DNA of 45,607 nt from Erysipelotrichaceae bacterium (GTDB lineage Bacteria > Bacillota_I > Bacilli_A > Erysipelotrichales > Erysipelotrichaceae). The notes under the pieces were generated by a model. The model was not told the origin of the DNA. It saw only the letters and a program-made list of their open reading frames with translations, and did not search any database. Numbering within the stretch: position 1 is the stretch's first letter; each line of letters opens with the position of its first letter. Of this stretch, positions 16,574 to 25,171 are shown piece after piece. The position numbers were made by a program, and so were the translations under genes. Location: the NCBI GenBank assembly GCA_024684175.1, contig JAIKXJ010000018.1:1-45607 (forward strand), written 5' to 3'.

Positions 16574-16819
16574 ATGGTATCGATCCGAAAAAGAAATCAT
16601 CCGGTCATCGAAAACGTCATCAAAGTGATGGAGGCCGAAGGAATCAGCATTGACGAATTGAGCATCAGCAGTGGCATCAACGAAGAAGACTTGGACAAAG
16701 TACTGCGCAACAAAAGAGTCATCCGCCCGTATGAAATCGCTGCCCTTTCGAAAGCACTGAATGTCAGCCCGAATGAATTGTTTTCTTTTCCGGAAGAGGA
16801 TGAAGACAGCAAAGACTGA
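16574..16819 (+). CDS. Small XRE/Cro-type DNA-binding protein
   Basis: 81 residues from ATG 16574; an in-frame TTG at 16562 is an alternative, and neither has a strong SD. A single helix-turn-helix spans about 15-70 (VMEAEGISIDELSISSGINE, then VIRPYEIAALSKALNVSPNELF), ending in an acidic tail. There is no second domain. It diverges from the S24-type repressor, suggesting mutual control, which is an inference. Confidence 0.8.
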   Translation: MVSIRKRNHPVIENVIKVMEAEGISIDELSISSGINEEDLDKVLRNKRVIRPYEIAALSKALNVSPNELFSFPEEDEDSKD

Positions 16820-16823
16820 TATA

Positions 16824-16852
16824 TAAAACGGTATCATGATGATACCGTTTTA
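16824..16852. terminator. Bidirectional terminator between XRE gene and nucleotidase gene
   Basis: Stem TAAAACGGTATC/GATACCGTTTTA with a 5-nt loop sits between two convergent stops. Confidence 0.85.
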
Positions 16853-16857
16853 TTTGT

Positions 16858-18324
16858 TCAGTCGAGAACGGTGATCCGGCCTTCGACGTGAGCGTCGACG
16901 TTGTTCATGGAAGACAGGAGTTCTTCGAAGATCGAGAAATCTTCGGTGATGACCATGCGCGGTTTTTTGTTGGCGCTGACTTCTTCGAACGGAACATTGA
17001 AGAAATCGGTGAAGTTCTTGAAATGATAATCCTGCAAGGCGATCCTGATGATCTGATCATCTTCGATCGCCTTTTCATTGAGTGAGAATTCCAGCAGCTC
17101 GTGCCGGGAGCGGGAATAGACGATCTTCATGCCTTTGGAGACCTGATAGAACTCGGTGTGGGCATCCGGGGAGAAGGCTTCATCCCGCAGCATGAACAAG
17201 ATCATCCTCTTGAACTGGCTGCCCGTGACTTCCAGCATCCAGACCGGAGCATTGAACGGCAGGCATTCCTTGAGTTCCTGATACTGAACGATCGGTCCCA
17301 TCTGTTTCAGACGGATCGATCCCGATCCCATCAGCATGACTTCGAAGGAAGAATCCACCTGTAAGAGATCGGCGAACAGATTGCCCAGTTCGGTCTCCTG
17401 ATAGCGGCTCGGATGGGTGAGCGTCCTGTTGAAATTGGTGATGATGCGCATGTATTTCTCATCGGTCCTGGTCTTATAGGAACGTAAGACACTTTCCAGG
17501 ACCGGGTCGGCTTCGCAGTTTTTCGAAGTGATCGGGATGCATTTCCAGTCATAGGAAAGCATCTTGTGTTCGTCGGTGTCGATCGTGATGTCGAAGCGGC
17601 CGATCTGATCGGTCCCGATGCCGACCTGGACGATCGGGATGCCGTTGACGATGCAAGGTTCTTCTAATAGGGTATGGGTATGTCCGCCGATGATCAGGTC
17701 GACGCCCCAGTTGGGATCGAGCAGTTTCGCGAGTTCCTGATCCTGGTCGAAACCGATGTGTGTCAGCAAGACCGTCAGATCGACGCGAGTCGTCTTGTAG
17801 TTGTCGATGATGACACCGACCTGTTTGGCGGCCTGCCAGACATCGATGAAGGAGCCGATGATCTCTTCGCTCCTGGTGGAGTTGAGCACTTCTTCGGTGA
17901 TGATGCCGATGAACATGACCTTCAGGCCGTTGACATCAAGGATCTTATAAGGTTCAAAGAGCCTTGCGTGATTGGACTTGATGTACATGTTGGCGTTGAC
18001 GATCGGGAACTTGGCGCAGCGTTCAAGAAACAACAGATGAGCCAGTCCGTAGTCGACTTCGTGATTTCCCAGCGTGACGATGTCCGGAGACAGAAAATTC
18101 ATGAGTTCGATCGTAGAAAAACCACGGTATTCCGAATCGATGATCGAACCGCGGAACATATCGCCGGCGATCGCAAACAGGACGTTATCTTCTTCGCTGC
18201 GTACTTTGCGGATGAATCCCGAAAGCAGGGGGACACCGCCTTCATGGAAACCTTCTTTAGGTTCCGCAAGAAAGTCGCCGTGCATGTCGTTGGAATGCAA
18301 AAGAACCAGTTTTTCCGTTGCCAC
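16858..18324 (-). CDS. 5'-nucleotidase/UshA-type metallophosphoesterase, cytoplasmic
   Basis: 488 residues with a GTG start behind AAAGGAG. The calcineurin-like metal motifs are in order: HSNDMHGD, AGDMFRGS, TLGNHEVDYG, LLTHIGFDQD and GGHTHT. The C-terminal 5'-nucleotidase domain (about 320-488) includes ETELGNLFADLL and GSGSIRL. There is no signal peptide or wall anchor, unlike most UshA/YhcR proteins, so it should act inside the cell on nucleotides or UDP-sugars. It is monocistronic. Confidence 0.9.
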   Translation of the reverse strand: MATEKLVLLHSNDMHGDFLAEPKEGFHEGGVPLLSGFIRKVRSEEDNVLFAIAGDMFRGSIIDSEYRGFSTIELMNFLSPDIVTLGNHEVDYGLAHLLFLERCAKFPIVNANMYIKSNHARLFEPYKILDVNGLKVMFIGIITEEVLNSTRSEEIIGSFIDVWQAAKQVGVIIDNYKTTRVDLTVLLTHIGFDQDQELAKLLDPNWGVDLIIGGHTHTLLEEPCIVNGIPIVQVGIGTDQIGRFDITIDTDEHKMLSYDWKCIPITSKNCEADPVLESVLRSYKTRTDEKYMRIITNFNRTLTHPSRYQETELGNLFADLLQVDSSFEVMLMGSGSIRLKQMGPIVQYQELKECLPFNAPVWMLEVTGSQFKRMILFMLRDEAFSPDAHTEFYQVSKGMKIVYSRSRHELLEFSLNEKAIEDDQIIRIALQDYHFKNFTDFFNVPFEEVSANKKPRMVITEDFSIFEELLSSMNNVDAHVEGRITVLD

Positions 18325-18361
18325 AAAAACTCCTTTCGTTTCTTAATGAATGAATAAAAAA

Positions 18362-18393
18362 GCCTTATATCTCAATTATATAAGATATAAGGC
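18362..18393 (-). terminator. Terminator of the lipoprotein gene
   Basis: Stem GCCTTATATCT/AGATATAAGGC. On the minus strand it is followed by TTTTTTA. On the plus strand GGTTTTTT follows, so it may work both ways. Confidence 0.8.
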
Positions 18394-18399
18394 GGTTTT

Positions 18400-19263
18400 T
18401 TACAGATTCAGGAGTTTGATCAGCTCGTTCCAGAGTGACAATGTCCACTTTTCGGCGCTTTGGGCGATCTTGAGGAAATCATAGTCGGGATCATCGACTG
18501 TTTCGCCGAAACAGATCTTCACATATTCGATGGCCTGGTTTCCCAGATCGTAGACTTTTTTGGCATCTTCGCCTTCGAGGTCTTCCATATAATACCGGAG
18601 GGCAACACCGGCTTCATAGACCGCATCGGCATTGGCCATGTTTTCTTCCAAGACACCGTCTTGGATCAGCGGATAGTTGTTCAGGATGGTGTTTTTATAT
18701 CCTTCCAGGTCCGTCTCGGAGAGCTGCGATGCCCGAGGCAGCGCATCGATCGTCTCAGACTCCAGAGTCTCATAATGGCTTTCCACATCTTTCCAGTGCA
18801 GTGTCCGTTTCTTTTCGACCAGTCTCCAGTCTTCATCACTCCAGCTTTCGATCTCTTCCTGACGGGAAGCGATCGAGGTCTTGAGATCGTCGAGCTTTCC
18901 TTTTTCGTATGCCGCCTCGATCAAGGTGATCACATCTTCGCAAAGCAGATTCAGCGTATTGGACTGGACAGAATTGGAAGAGGAAGCCAGCTGCTGAAGG
19001 AAGACCGCATCTTTATATAAGGATAAGAGTCCCTCTTCGTCTTCTTCCTTTACACCGGCAGTGACTTGCGATGCATCGGCCAGCACTTTGTCCGTCAGCT
19101 GCTTGAATTCGTCGATCGAATAGGAATCATAGGCGTTTGCCGTTTCAACGGTCTGTTGATAGGCTTCGTCATATTTTGTCTGCGCGTCTTGCCAGGAGAG
19201 CGTCTTGGCGCCGCAGCCGGATAAGAATATCAGGATCAGTGATAAGGTCAGGATCTTTTTCAT
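18400..19263 (-). CDS. Predicted lipoprotein of unknown function
   Basis: 287 residues. The signal peptide MKKILTLSLILIFLSGCG has a lipobox LSGC with Cys17, so it is an extracellular lipoprotein. The mature part is acidic and helical, with several aromatic W-x-D patterns (SWQDAQ, WSDEDW, HWKDVE). I recognise no family. SD AAAGGAGG and a -10 TATAAT (19304-19299) give an ordinary leadered promoter. It is monocistronic. Confidence 0.82.
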   Translation of the reverse strand: MKKILTLSLILIFLSGCGAKTLSWQDAQTKYDEAYQQTVETANAYDSYSIDEFKQLTDKVLADASQVTAGVKEEDEEGLLSLYKDAVFLQQLASSSNSVQSNTLNLLCEDVITLIEAAYEKGKLDDLKTSIASRQEEIESWSDEDWRLVEKKRTLHWKDVESHYETLESETIDALPRASQLSETDLEGYKNTILNNYPLIQDGVLEENMANADAVYEAGVALRYYMEDLEGEDAKKVYDLGNQAIEYVKICFGETVDDPDYDFLKIAQSAEKWTLSLWNELIKLLNL

Positions 19264-19349
19264 CGATGTCCTCCTTTGAATTTTTCAGATATGGTTTCAT
19301 TATACTATGAATGGCTTTTTGCAAAAGCCGGAAAACCCGGAAGGGAAAA

Positions 19350-19372
19350 GAAAAAAGTCCCTTGCGGGACTT
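19350..19372 (-). terminator. Terminator after tRNA-Leu(CAG)
   Basis: On the minus strand, AAGTCCC-GCAA-GGGACTT is followed by TTTTCTTTT. Confidence 0.88.
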
Positions 19373-19383
19373 CATTTCTGAAG

Positions 19384-19468
19384 TGGTGCACCGAACAGGA
19401 CTTGAACCTGCACGAGTCGCCCCATATGAACCTGAATCATACGCGTCTGCCAATTCCGCCATCGGTGC
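19384..19468 (-). tRNA. tRNA-Leu (anticodon CAG)
   Basis: 85 nt with encoded CCA. The acceptor GCACCGA pairs with TCGGTGC. The anticodon arm TATGA-TTCAGGT-TCATA gives CAG. There is a long variable arm and a T-loop GTTCAAGTC. It reads CUG. It diverges from typA across a 61-bp gap carrying both promoters. Confidence 0.96.
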
Positions 19469-19493
19469 ATATGAATATTCTAACACAAAATTC

Positions 19494-19529
19494 TTGAAAC
19501 TCAAACGTTAAATGATAAAATAATCTAGT
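19494..19529 (+). promoter_or_regulatory. typA promoter, -10 close to the start codon
   Basis: TTGAAA (19494-19499), 16-nt spacer, TGA-TAAAAT (-10 at 19516-19521), then 8 nt to ATG 19530. No SD is seen. This is the best-formed promoter of the leaderless-type set. Confidence 0.65.
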
Positions 19530-21365
19530 ATGGAATTTAAAAAGATTATCAACGTGGCGGTGATCGCCCATGTAGATGCCGGTAAGTCGACCTTGGTCGA
19601 CGCTTTTCTGGCGCAGTCACATGTTTTTTCCGAACATGAGGAAGTCGTCTCCCAGGTCATGGATTCCAACGATCTGGAAAGAGAAAGAGGCATCACGATC
19701 TATTCCAAAAACTGTTCGATCGTTTATCAGGATTACAAGATCAATATCGTCGATACACCGGGACATGCCGATTTCTCAAGTGAAGTCGAGCGTATCATCA
19801 AGACGGTCGATACCGTCATCCTGCTGGTGGACTCTTCCGAAGGTCCGATGCCGCAGACCCGTTTCGTTTTGAAGAAATCGCTGGAAGCCGGATTGCGTCC
19901 GATCCTTCTGATCAACAAGATCGATAAGAAGGATGCCAGGATCAACGAAGTCATCGACGAAGTCTACGACTTGTTCCTGGATCTCAACGCCAACGACGAT
20001 CAGCTGGATTTCCCGATCTTATACGGTATTGCCAGAAACGGCATCGTCCGTTACAATCCGTCGGATTCCAACGATGATATCAATCCGCTGTTCGAGACGA
20101 TCGTCTCCCATGTCAAGCCATATCCCGATAAGATGGATGAACCGCTGGTCATGCAAGTATCGGCACTGGCTTATGACGACTACATCGGAAGGATTGGTGT
20201 AGGCCGTGTCTATTCCGGCATCATCCGGCAGAACACGATGATCTCCGTATGCAACAACGGCGGCAAGAAAGAAAACCGCAAGATTGCCAACTTATACAAC
20301 TACCAGGGTCTGAAACGTACTGCCATCAATGAAGCACAGTGCGGTGATATCGTCATGATCTCCGGTATCGAAAATATCGAGATCGGCGATACGATCGGTC
20401 CGGAAAACGTCTTTGAACCGCTTCCGCAGATCGACATCGAAGAGCCGACGCTTTCCATGAACTTCATGGTCAACACTTCTCCGTTCCAGGGCAAGTCCGG
20501 TAAATACGTGACCAGCCGCAACATCAAGGAAAGGCTTGAAAGAGAACTGGAGACCAACGTCGGACTCCGCGTCGAAACGACAGCGACGACCGATACCTTC
20601 AAAGTCTCCGGCAGAGGCGAACTTCATCTTTCGATCTTGCTGGAAAACATGAGAAGAGAAGGTTATGAGATCGCCGTCAGCCGTCCGGAAGTCATTTTCA
20701 AGAAGATCGACGGCAAGCTCAATGAGCCGATCGAAGAAGTGATCTGCTCGGTCCCGAATGACTATTCCGGTACCGTCATCAACAAACTCAATCTGCGTAA
20801 AGGCCAGATGATCGACATTCAGGATGAAGGCTCCTATACCAGGATCATCTACCATGTCTCGACCAGAGGACTCTTAGGTTATCGCAGCGAATTCATCAAC
20901 GATACCAAGGGCGAAGGCGTCATGGTCAGAAAATTCATCCAGTATGAACCGTTCGTCGGTGAGATCCCGCAGCGGACCAACGGTGCTCTGATCTCCATGG
21001 CTTCCGGCAAGGCGATGACCTATGCCTTGTGGAACCTGCAGGAGAGGGGGCAGCTCTTCGTGACGCCGCAGACGGAAGTCTATGAGGGCATGATCATCGG
21101 TGTCTCTTCCAAGACGCAGGATATCGAAGTCAATCCGACCGTCAACAAGAAGATGACGGCGATCCGTTCGACCGGCAATGATGAGGCGATGAAGCTCGTT
21201 CCGGCGAGAGTCTTCTCTCTGGAAGAAGCGCTGGAATTCATCAATGACGATGAACTCGTCGAGATCACGCCGGATGCCATCCGTCTGAGAAAGAGATATC
21301 TGACCAATCTTGACCGCCGCAGACATATGCGTGCCGTCGCCAAAGAAGCCAACAAACAGGACTGA
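19530..21365 (+). CDS. typA: Ribosome-associated GTPase TypA/BipA
   Basis: 611 residues. It is a translational GTPase acting in 50S assembly and stress adaptation. The G1 motif reads [10 protein letters not shown], an EF-G-like variant of the usual AHVDHGKTTL. The rest is typical: [25 protein letters not shown] and [12 protein letters not shown]-like domains III and V and the TypA C-terminal domain follow ([13 protein letters not shown] near the end). Length is normal. A terminator overlaps the stop codon. Confidence 0.96.
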   Translation: MEFKKIINVAVIAHVDAGKSTLVDAFLAQSHVFSEHEEVVSQVMDSNDLERERGITIYSKNCSIVYQDYKINIVDTPGHADFSSEVERIIKTVDTVILLVDSSEGPMPQTRFVLKKSLEAGLRPILLINKIDKKDARINEVIDEVYDLFLDLNANDDQLDFPILYGIARNGIVRYNPSDSNDDINPLFETIVSHVKPYPDKMDEPLVMQVSALAYDDYIGRIGVGRVYSGIIRQNTMISVCNNGGKKENRKIANLYNYQGLKRTAINEAQCGDIVMISGIENIEIGDTIGPENVFEPLPQIDIEEPTLSMNFMVNTSPFQGKSGKYVTSRNIKERLERELETNVGLRVETTATTDTFKVSGRGELHLSILLENMRREGYEIAVSRPEVIFKKIDGKLNEPIEEVICSVPNDYSGTVINKLNLRKGQMIDIQDEGSYTRIIYHVSTRGLLGYRSEFINDTKGEGVMVRKFIQYEPFVGEIPQRTNGALISMASGKAMTYALWNLQERGQLFVTPQTEVYEGMIIGVSSKTQDIEVNPTVNKKMTAIRSTGNDEAMKLVPARVFSLEEALEFINDDELVEITPDAIRLRKRYLTNLDRRRHMRAVAKEANKQD

Positions 21366-21387
21366 TACGAACGGTCCTGTTTTTTTG
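21354..21387 (+). terminator. Terminator overlapping the typA stop
   Basis: Stem AAACAGGAC/GTCCTGTTT followed by TTTTT. The left arm lies within the final codons. Confidence 0.85.
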
Positions 21388-21461
21388 ATCCGGTCTCCGG
21401 AAAATAAAAAATACGGTTTCTGTGATAGAGTAGAGATAGTTTCATCAGGAGGAAAAGAAAA

Positions 21462-23072
21462 ATGTTCGATCCGCTTCATCAGCCGTATGCATCCAACCGT
21501 TATTGCATCACTGCAGGAAACGGGATCGTTGCCAGCGGTTCCGCCCTGGCTACGGAAGCCGGCCTGGAAGTCATGAAGAAAGGCGGCAATGCGGTCGATG
21601 CCGCTGTCGCGGCGGCAGCCGCTTTGACGGTCGTCGAACCGACAGCCAACGGCTTAGGCTCCGATGCGTTCGCCCTGGTATGGATCAAAGATAAACTCTA
21701 CGGTCTCAACGGTTCGGGCTATTCGCCTTACGACATCTCGATCGACAAGGTCCTGTCTGCAAACCCGGACGGGAAGATGCCGCGATTCGGCTGGACACCG
21801 GTCATGGTGCCCGGTGCGGTCAAGTCCTGGGGCAGGCTCATCGAGCGTTTCGGAAAGCTCGATCTGAAACAAGACCTCGAACCGGCCATCCGCTATGCGC
21901 AAGACGGCTATCCTGTTTCGCCGTTATTATCGAAGATGTGGGAGAATGCGGCAAGGATCTATCATTCCCGTTTCGACGGAAAGAAAGAATATGAGGAGTG
22001 GTTCCGGGTTTTTACGAAAGAGGGAGAACCGTATCGGTTCGGCGAGATCGTGAAGCTTCCCGATCATGCGAAGACTTTGAAGCTGATCGCCGATACGGAT
22101 ACCGATGCTTTCTACAAAGGGGAGATCGCGAAGCAGTTCGTGAAACAGTCGCAAAGAGACGGCGGTTTCTTCTCTTTGAAGGATCTGGAAGACTATGATG
22201 TCTCCTTTGTGGAACCGATCAAAGTGAATTACCGTGGCTATGACGTCTATGAGATCCCGCCCAACGGCCAGGGGATCGTGGCGCTGATGGCTTTGAATAT
22301 GTTGAAAGAGTTTCGTTTCGAAAACAAGGAAGATGTTGAAACGTACCATAAGCAGATCGAGGCGATGAAGATCGCTTTTGCCGACGGAAAGAAGTATGTG
22401 AGCGATCCTTCGCAGATGAAGATCGATTATAATGAATTGCTGTCACCGGACTTCGGAGCGATGCGTTCAAAGCTCATTTCGAAGGATGCCGGCTTGCCGG
22501 GACCGGTCGAGCTGCCCGCAAGCGGTACGGTCTATCTGTGCACGGCGGATAAAGAGGGGAACATGGTCTCTTACATCCAAAGCAATTATATGGGCTTCGG
22601 CTCGGGGATCGTCTTGGAAGGTTATGGCGTGGCTTTGCAGAACCGGGGTGCGGATTTTTCTTTGAACAAGGAAGATGCCAATGCGCTGATGCCGCATAAA
22701 AAGTCTTACCATACGATCATTCCCGGTTTTCTGGCAAAGGATGGCAAGCCGATCGGACCGTTCGGCGTTATGGGCGGCTACATGCAGCCGCAGGGTCATG
22801 TGCAGGTGCTCATGGACATGATCGATTTCGGTCTCAATCCGCAGATGGCTCTGGATGCGCCAAGGTGGCAATGGCTCGACGGGAAACGGGTCATTGTGGA
22901 GCCTTCCTTCGATGAGAAGATCGTTGAAGGATTAAGGAAAAGAGGCCATGAGATCTCGTATGCGCAAGAGGTCACGTCATTCGGCCGCGGGCAGATCATC
23001 TGGCGTCTGGACAACGGCGTCTTAGTTGCCGGAACGGAATCGCGGACCGATTCGAATATCGCCTGTTATTAG
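21462..23072 (+). CDS. Gamma-glutamyltransferase family protein, YwrD-like
   Basis: 536 residues, an Ntn-hydrolase of the gamma-glutamyltranspeptidase family. GGNAVDAAVAAAAAL and EPTANGLGSDAF are early signatures. SGTVYLCTADKEGNMVS carries the predicted nucleophile Thr at the large/small subunit junction (about residue 346). GVMGGYMQPQGHVQ and LDAPRW lie in the small subunit. There is no signal peptide, as in Bacillus YwrD. SD AGGAGG lies upstream. Two chromate-transporter genes follow, the same association as Bacillus ywrA-ywrB-ywrD. Confidence 0.92.
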   Translation: MFDPLHQPYASNRYCITAGNGIVASGSALATEAGLEVMKKGGNAVDAAVAAAAALTVVEPTANGLGSDAFALVWIKDKLYGLNGSGYSPYDISIDKVLSANPDGKMPRFGWTPVMVPGAVKSWGRLIERFGKLDLKQDLEPAIRYAQDGYPVSPLLSKMWENAARIYHSRFDGKKEYEEWFRVFTKEGEPYRFGEIVKLPDHAKTLKLIADTDTDAFYKGEIAKQFVKQSQRDGGFFSLKDLEDYDVSFVEPIKVNYRGYDVYEIPPNGQGIVALMALNMLKEFRFENKEDVETYHKQIEAMKIAFADGKKYVSDPSQMKIDYNELLSPDFGAMRSKLISKDAGLPGPVELPASGTVYLCTADKEGNMVSYIQSNYMGFGSGIVLEGYGVALQNRGADFSLNKEDANALMPHKKSYHTIIPGFLAKDGKPIGPFGVMGGYMQPQGHVQVLMDMIDFGLNPQMALDAPRWQWLDGKRVIVEPSFDEKIVEGLRKRGHEISYAQEVTSFGRGQIIWRLDNGVLVAGTESRTDSNIACY

Positions 23073-23083
23073 TGAGGTTTTCT

Positions 23084-23644
23084 ATGTTAAAAAAGGCATT
23101 TCTGTTATTTATCAACACCTTTTCTATCTCGATGACGGCCAATTCGGGCTATGCGATGCTGGGTGTCATCAAGAACCGTTTCGTCGACAAGTATCAGTGG
23201 TTCACGAAAGAGGAGATGGAAGACTATATCGCTCTGGCACAGAGCTGTCCGGGACCGATCGCCTGTTCCTCGACGATGATCATCGGCTATCAGTCCTGCG
23301 GGATCCCCGGAGCTTTGGCAGCCGTGCTCGGTGTCGTCCTGCCGCCGTTTTTCATCATGGCTCTCGTGACCTATTTCTATACGTTCATCTCGACCAATAC
23401 CTATGTCCGCATCTTTGTCACCGGCATGCAGGCGGGTGTCTGCGCGATGTTATTGGATGTCGTGCTGGGCTTGTTCGGCGGTGTGCGAAAGATGAACAAA
23501 CCGTTTTATTACGCGATGGTCATCTTATCGTTCTTATATGTGCGTCTGACACCGTATTCGATCTTCTTCCTCGCCCTCATCTGCATTGCCATAGCAGTAG
23601 TCAAGACACTGCTTTTCCATAAAGAAACGGAGGCCAGGAAATGA
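23084..23644 (+). CDS. Chromate transporter family protein, first half-size subunit
   Basis: 186 residues from ATG 23084, preceded by GTGAGG; an in-frame GTG at 23072 within the ggt stop region is less likely. The ChrA signature is present as MTANSGYAMLGVIKNR, then LAQSCPGPIACSSTMIIGY, with about five to six membrane segments. Half-size ChrA proteins function as pairs. Given the neighbours, the physiological substrate may not be chromate. It overlaps the next gene by 4 nt. Confidence 0.9.
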   Translation: MLKKAFLLFINTFSISMTANSGYAMLGVIKNRFVDKYQWFTKEEMEDYIALAQSCPGPIACSSTMIIGYQSCGIPGALAAVLGVVLPPFFIMALVTYFYTFISTNTYVRIFVTGMQAGVCAMLLDVVLGLFGGVRKMNKPFYYAMVILSFLYVRLTPYSIFFLALICIAIAVVKTLLFHKETEARK

Positions 23645-24198
23645 TCTCTATCCTTCAGATCTTCTTAAACTTCTTAAAGATCGGTCTTTTTGCCTTCGGC
23701 GGAGCCTATGCGGTCATCCCGCTGATCGAAGAACAGATGGTCACCAATACGAAATGGATGACCTTTGAAGAGTTCTCGGATCTGATGGCGATCGATGAAC
23801 TGACACCGGGACCGATCATTGTCAATGCTTCAACTTTTATCGGAATGAAGCTCGCTTCCTTGCCCGGTGCTGTCGTCGCGACACTTGGCTGCGTGGTCCC
23901 CGGCTGCATCATCGCTTTGATCCTGATCCGCCTGTATCGGAAGTACAAACAGATCCCGGTGATCTCGGAGTCGATCCGCGTCCTCAAATGCATGTCGGTA
24001 GCTTTGATCTTTTCGGTGCTGATCAAGATGTTCCTCAAGGCGCTGTTCCCGCAGGGATCCTATGTATTGAAAGAGATAAACGTCCTTTCGCTGATCATGG
24101 TCTGTGCTTCTTTCTTTGCCTTGAAAAAGCTCAAGCTCAATCCGATGATCGTCATGATCTGCTGCGGATGTATCAGCCTGTTAGCTTCATTCATATAA
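23641..24198 (+). CDS. Chromate transporter family protein, second half-size subunit
   Basis: 185 residues. The ChrA half starts FLKIGLFAFGGAYAVIPLIEEQ and continues MAIDELTPGPIIVNASTFIG, the canonical motif. About five membrane segments follow. It should form an antiparallel heterodimer with the preceding product. Transcription ends at the hairpin at 24227. Confidence 0.92.
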   Translation: MISILQIFLNFLKIGLFAFGGAYAVIPLIEEQMVTNTKWMTFEEFSDLMAIDELTPGPIIVNASTFIGMKLASLPGAVVATLGCVVPGCIIALILIRLYRKYKQIPVISESIRVLKCMSVALIFSVLIKMFLKALFPQGSYVLKEINVLSLIMVCASFFALKKLKLNPMIVMICCGCISLLASFI

Positions 24199-24226
24199 CT
24201 GATAAAAAACAAAGATCGTTGTTCGT

Positions 24227-24256
24227 AAGCATCCGTTCTGACGGGTGCTTTTTCTT
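24227..24256 (+). terminator. Terminator after the ggt-chr operon
   Basis: Stem AAGCATCCGT/ACGGGTGCTT (one G-T pair), loop TCTG, then TTTCTT. Confidence 0.8.
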
Positions 24257-24283
24257 AAGATGAATTTTATGCGTATTTTACAG

Positions 24284-24298
24284 TAAAATAGAATTAGT
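24284..24298 (+). promoter_or_regulatory. -10 TAAAAT 9 nt before the U32 operon
   Basis: TAAAAT at 24284-24289 precedes ATG 24299 by 9 nt with no SD. The -35 region is weak (TGAATT at 24261-24266, 17-nt spacer). Confidence 0.5.
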
Positions 24299-25171
24299 AT
24301 GGAACTGCTTTTCACTTTGCGGAAACTTGAGCCTTTGGAAAAACTTCTTCCGTTTGCCGACGGTGTGATCGCCGGAAAGTATTTTACGACCGGTTATCAT
24401 CTATCTTTGGAAGAGATGAAACAGGCTGCCCGTTTCTGTAAGACCTTTCATAAAAAGTTCTACATCGCGATGGATGATTTCATTTCCGAAGATGAGAAGA
24501 TGCTGATGTACGACTATCTGGATTTCATCGATTCCATCGATGCCGACGGGATCTTTTTTCATGATCTCGGAGTCTACAATGCCGCCAAGTCCTACGGCAT
24601 GCTGTCGAAGCTGATCTATGACGGCAAGACGGTCTTATGCAATTCGTTCGATTCGGCGTTCTTTCTCAGCAAGGGCATCGATTCCGTGGTGTTTTCCAGA
24701 GAGCTGACCCTGGAAGAAGTCAAAGCGATCGTGAACAATCTTCCCGGAAGGGTCGACATGCAGATCTTCGGCCATCTGCGCATGTCCTATTCCAAGCGTA
24801 ATTTTCTGACCAATTACTTCCGTCAGATCGGGAAAGACTATGATTTCAAGGGCAAAGAGACCCTGACTCTGGTCGAGGAACAAAGAGAATACAAGATGCC
24901 GATCGTGGAAGATGAAGACGGCACGTATATCTATACGGACTACATCTTCGAGATGTTTTCGGAGATCGCCGAACTGAAGGGCGGACTCAAGCGGGGCATC
25001 GTGGATACCTTGTTCATCGAAGATGATACTTTGATCGCACAGGTCCTGCGGGACTATAAACGGGTCTCGTCTTCCAATGCCGGATTCATTCGGGATTCTT
25101 TCCTGCACAATCATCCGGGAAACTATTCTTCCGGATACTTATATCAGAAGACCAATATCGTCAAAGAATGA
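24299..25171 (+). CDS. U32 peptidase-family protein, TrhP1 (YrrN)-like
   Basis: 290 residues, shorter than catalytic-type U32 proteins. It shows the TIM-barrel-like U32 pattern (ADGVIAGKYFTTGYHLSLEE, FHDLGVYNAAKSYG and QIFGHLRMSYSKRNFLTNYF), but the Cys cluster of the larger partner is absent. In Bacillus, the tandem pair yrrN/yrrO (trhP1/trhP2) is needed for 5-hydroxyuridine formation at tRNA U34. The tandem layout here supports the same role. It overlaps the next gene by 4 nt. Confidence 0.82.
   Translation: MELLFTLRKLEPLEKLLPFADGVIAGKYFTTGYHLSLEEMKQAARFCKTFHKKFYIAMDDFISEDEKMLMYDYLDFIDSIDADGIFFHDLGVYNAAKSYGMLSKLIYDGKTVLCNSFDSAFFLSKGIDSVVFSRELTLEEVKAIVNNLPGRVDMQIFGHLRMSYSKRNFLTNYFRQIGKDYDFKGKETLTLVEEQREYKMPIVEDEDGTYIYTDYIFEMFSEIAELKGGLKRGIVDTLFIEDDTLIAQVLRDYKRVSSSNAGFIRDSFLHNHPGNYSSGYLYQKTNIVKE

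Noticed and set aside
19276..19504. Short frames overlapping tRNA-Leu(CAG)
   Set aside because: Peptides such as EQDLNLHESPH and HRTGLEPARV are translations of the tRNA gene itself, a well-known artefact.
23072..24198. The two Chr genes as a frameshifted single transporter
   Set aside because: Each half has its own start, SD or overlap, and the complete ChrA-domain signature. Half-size pairs are an established form.
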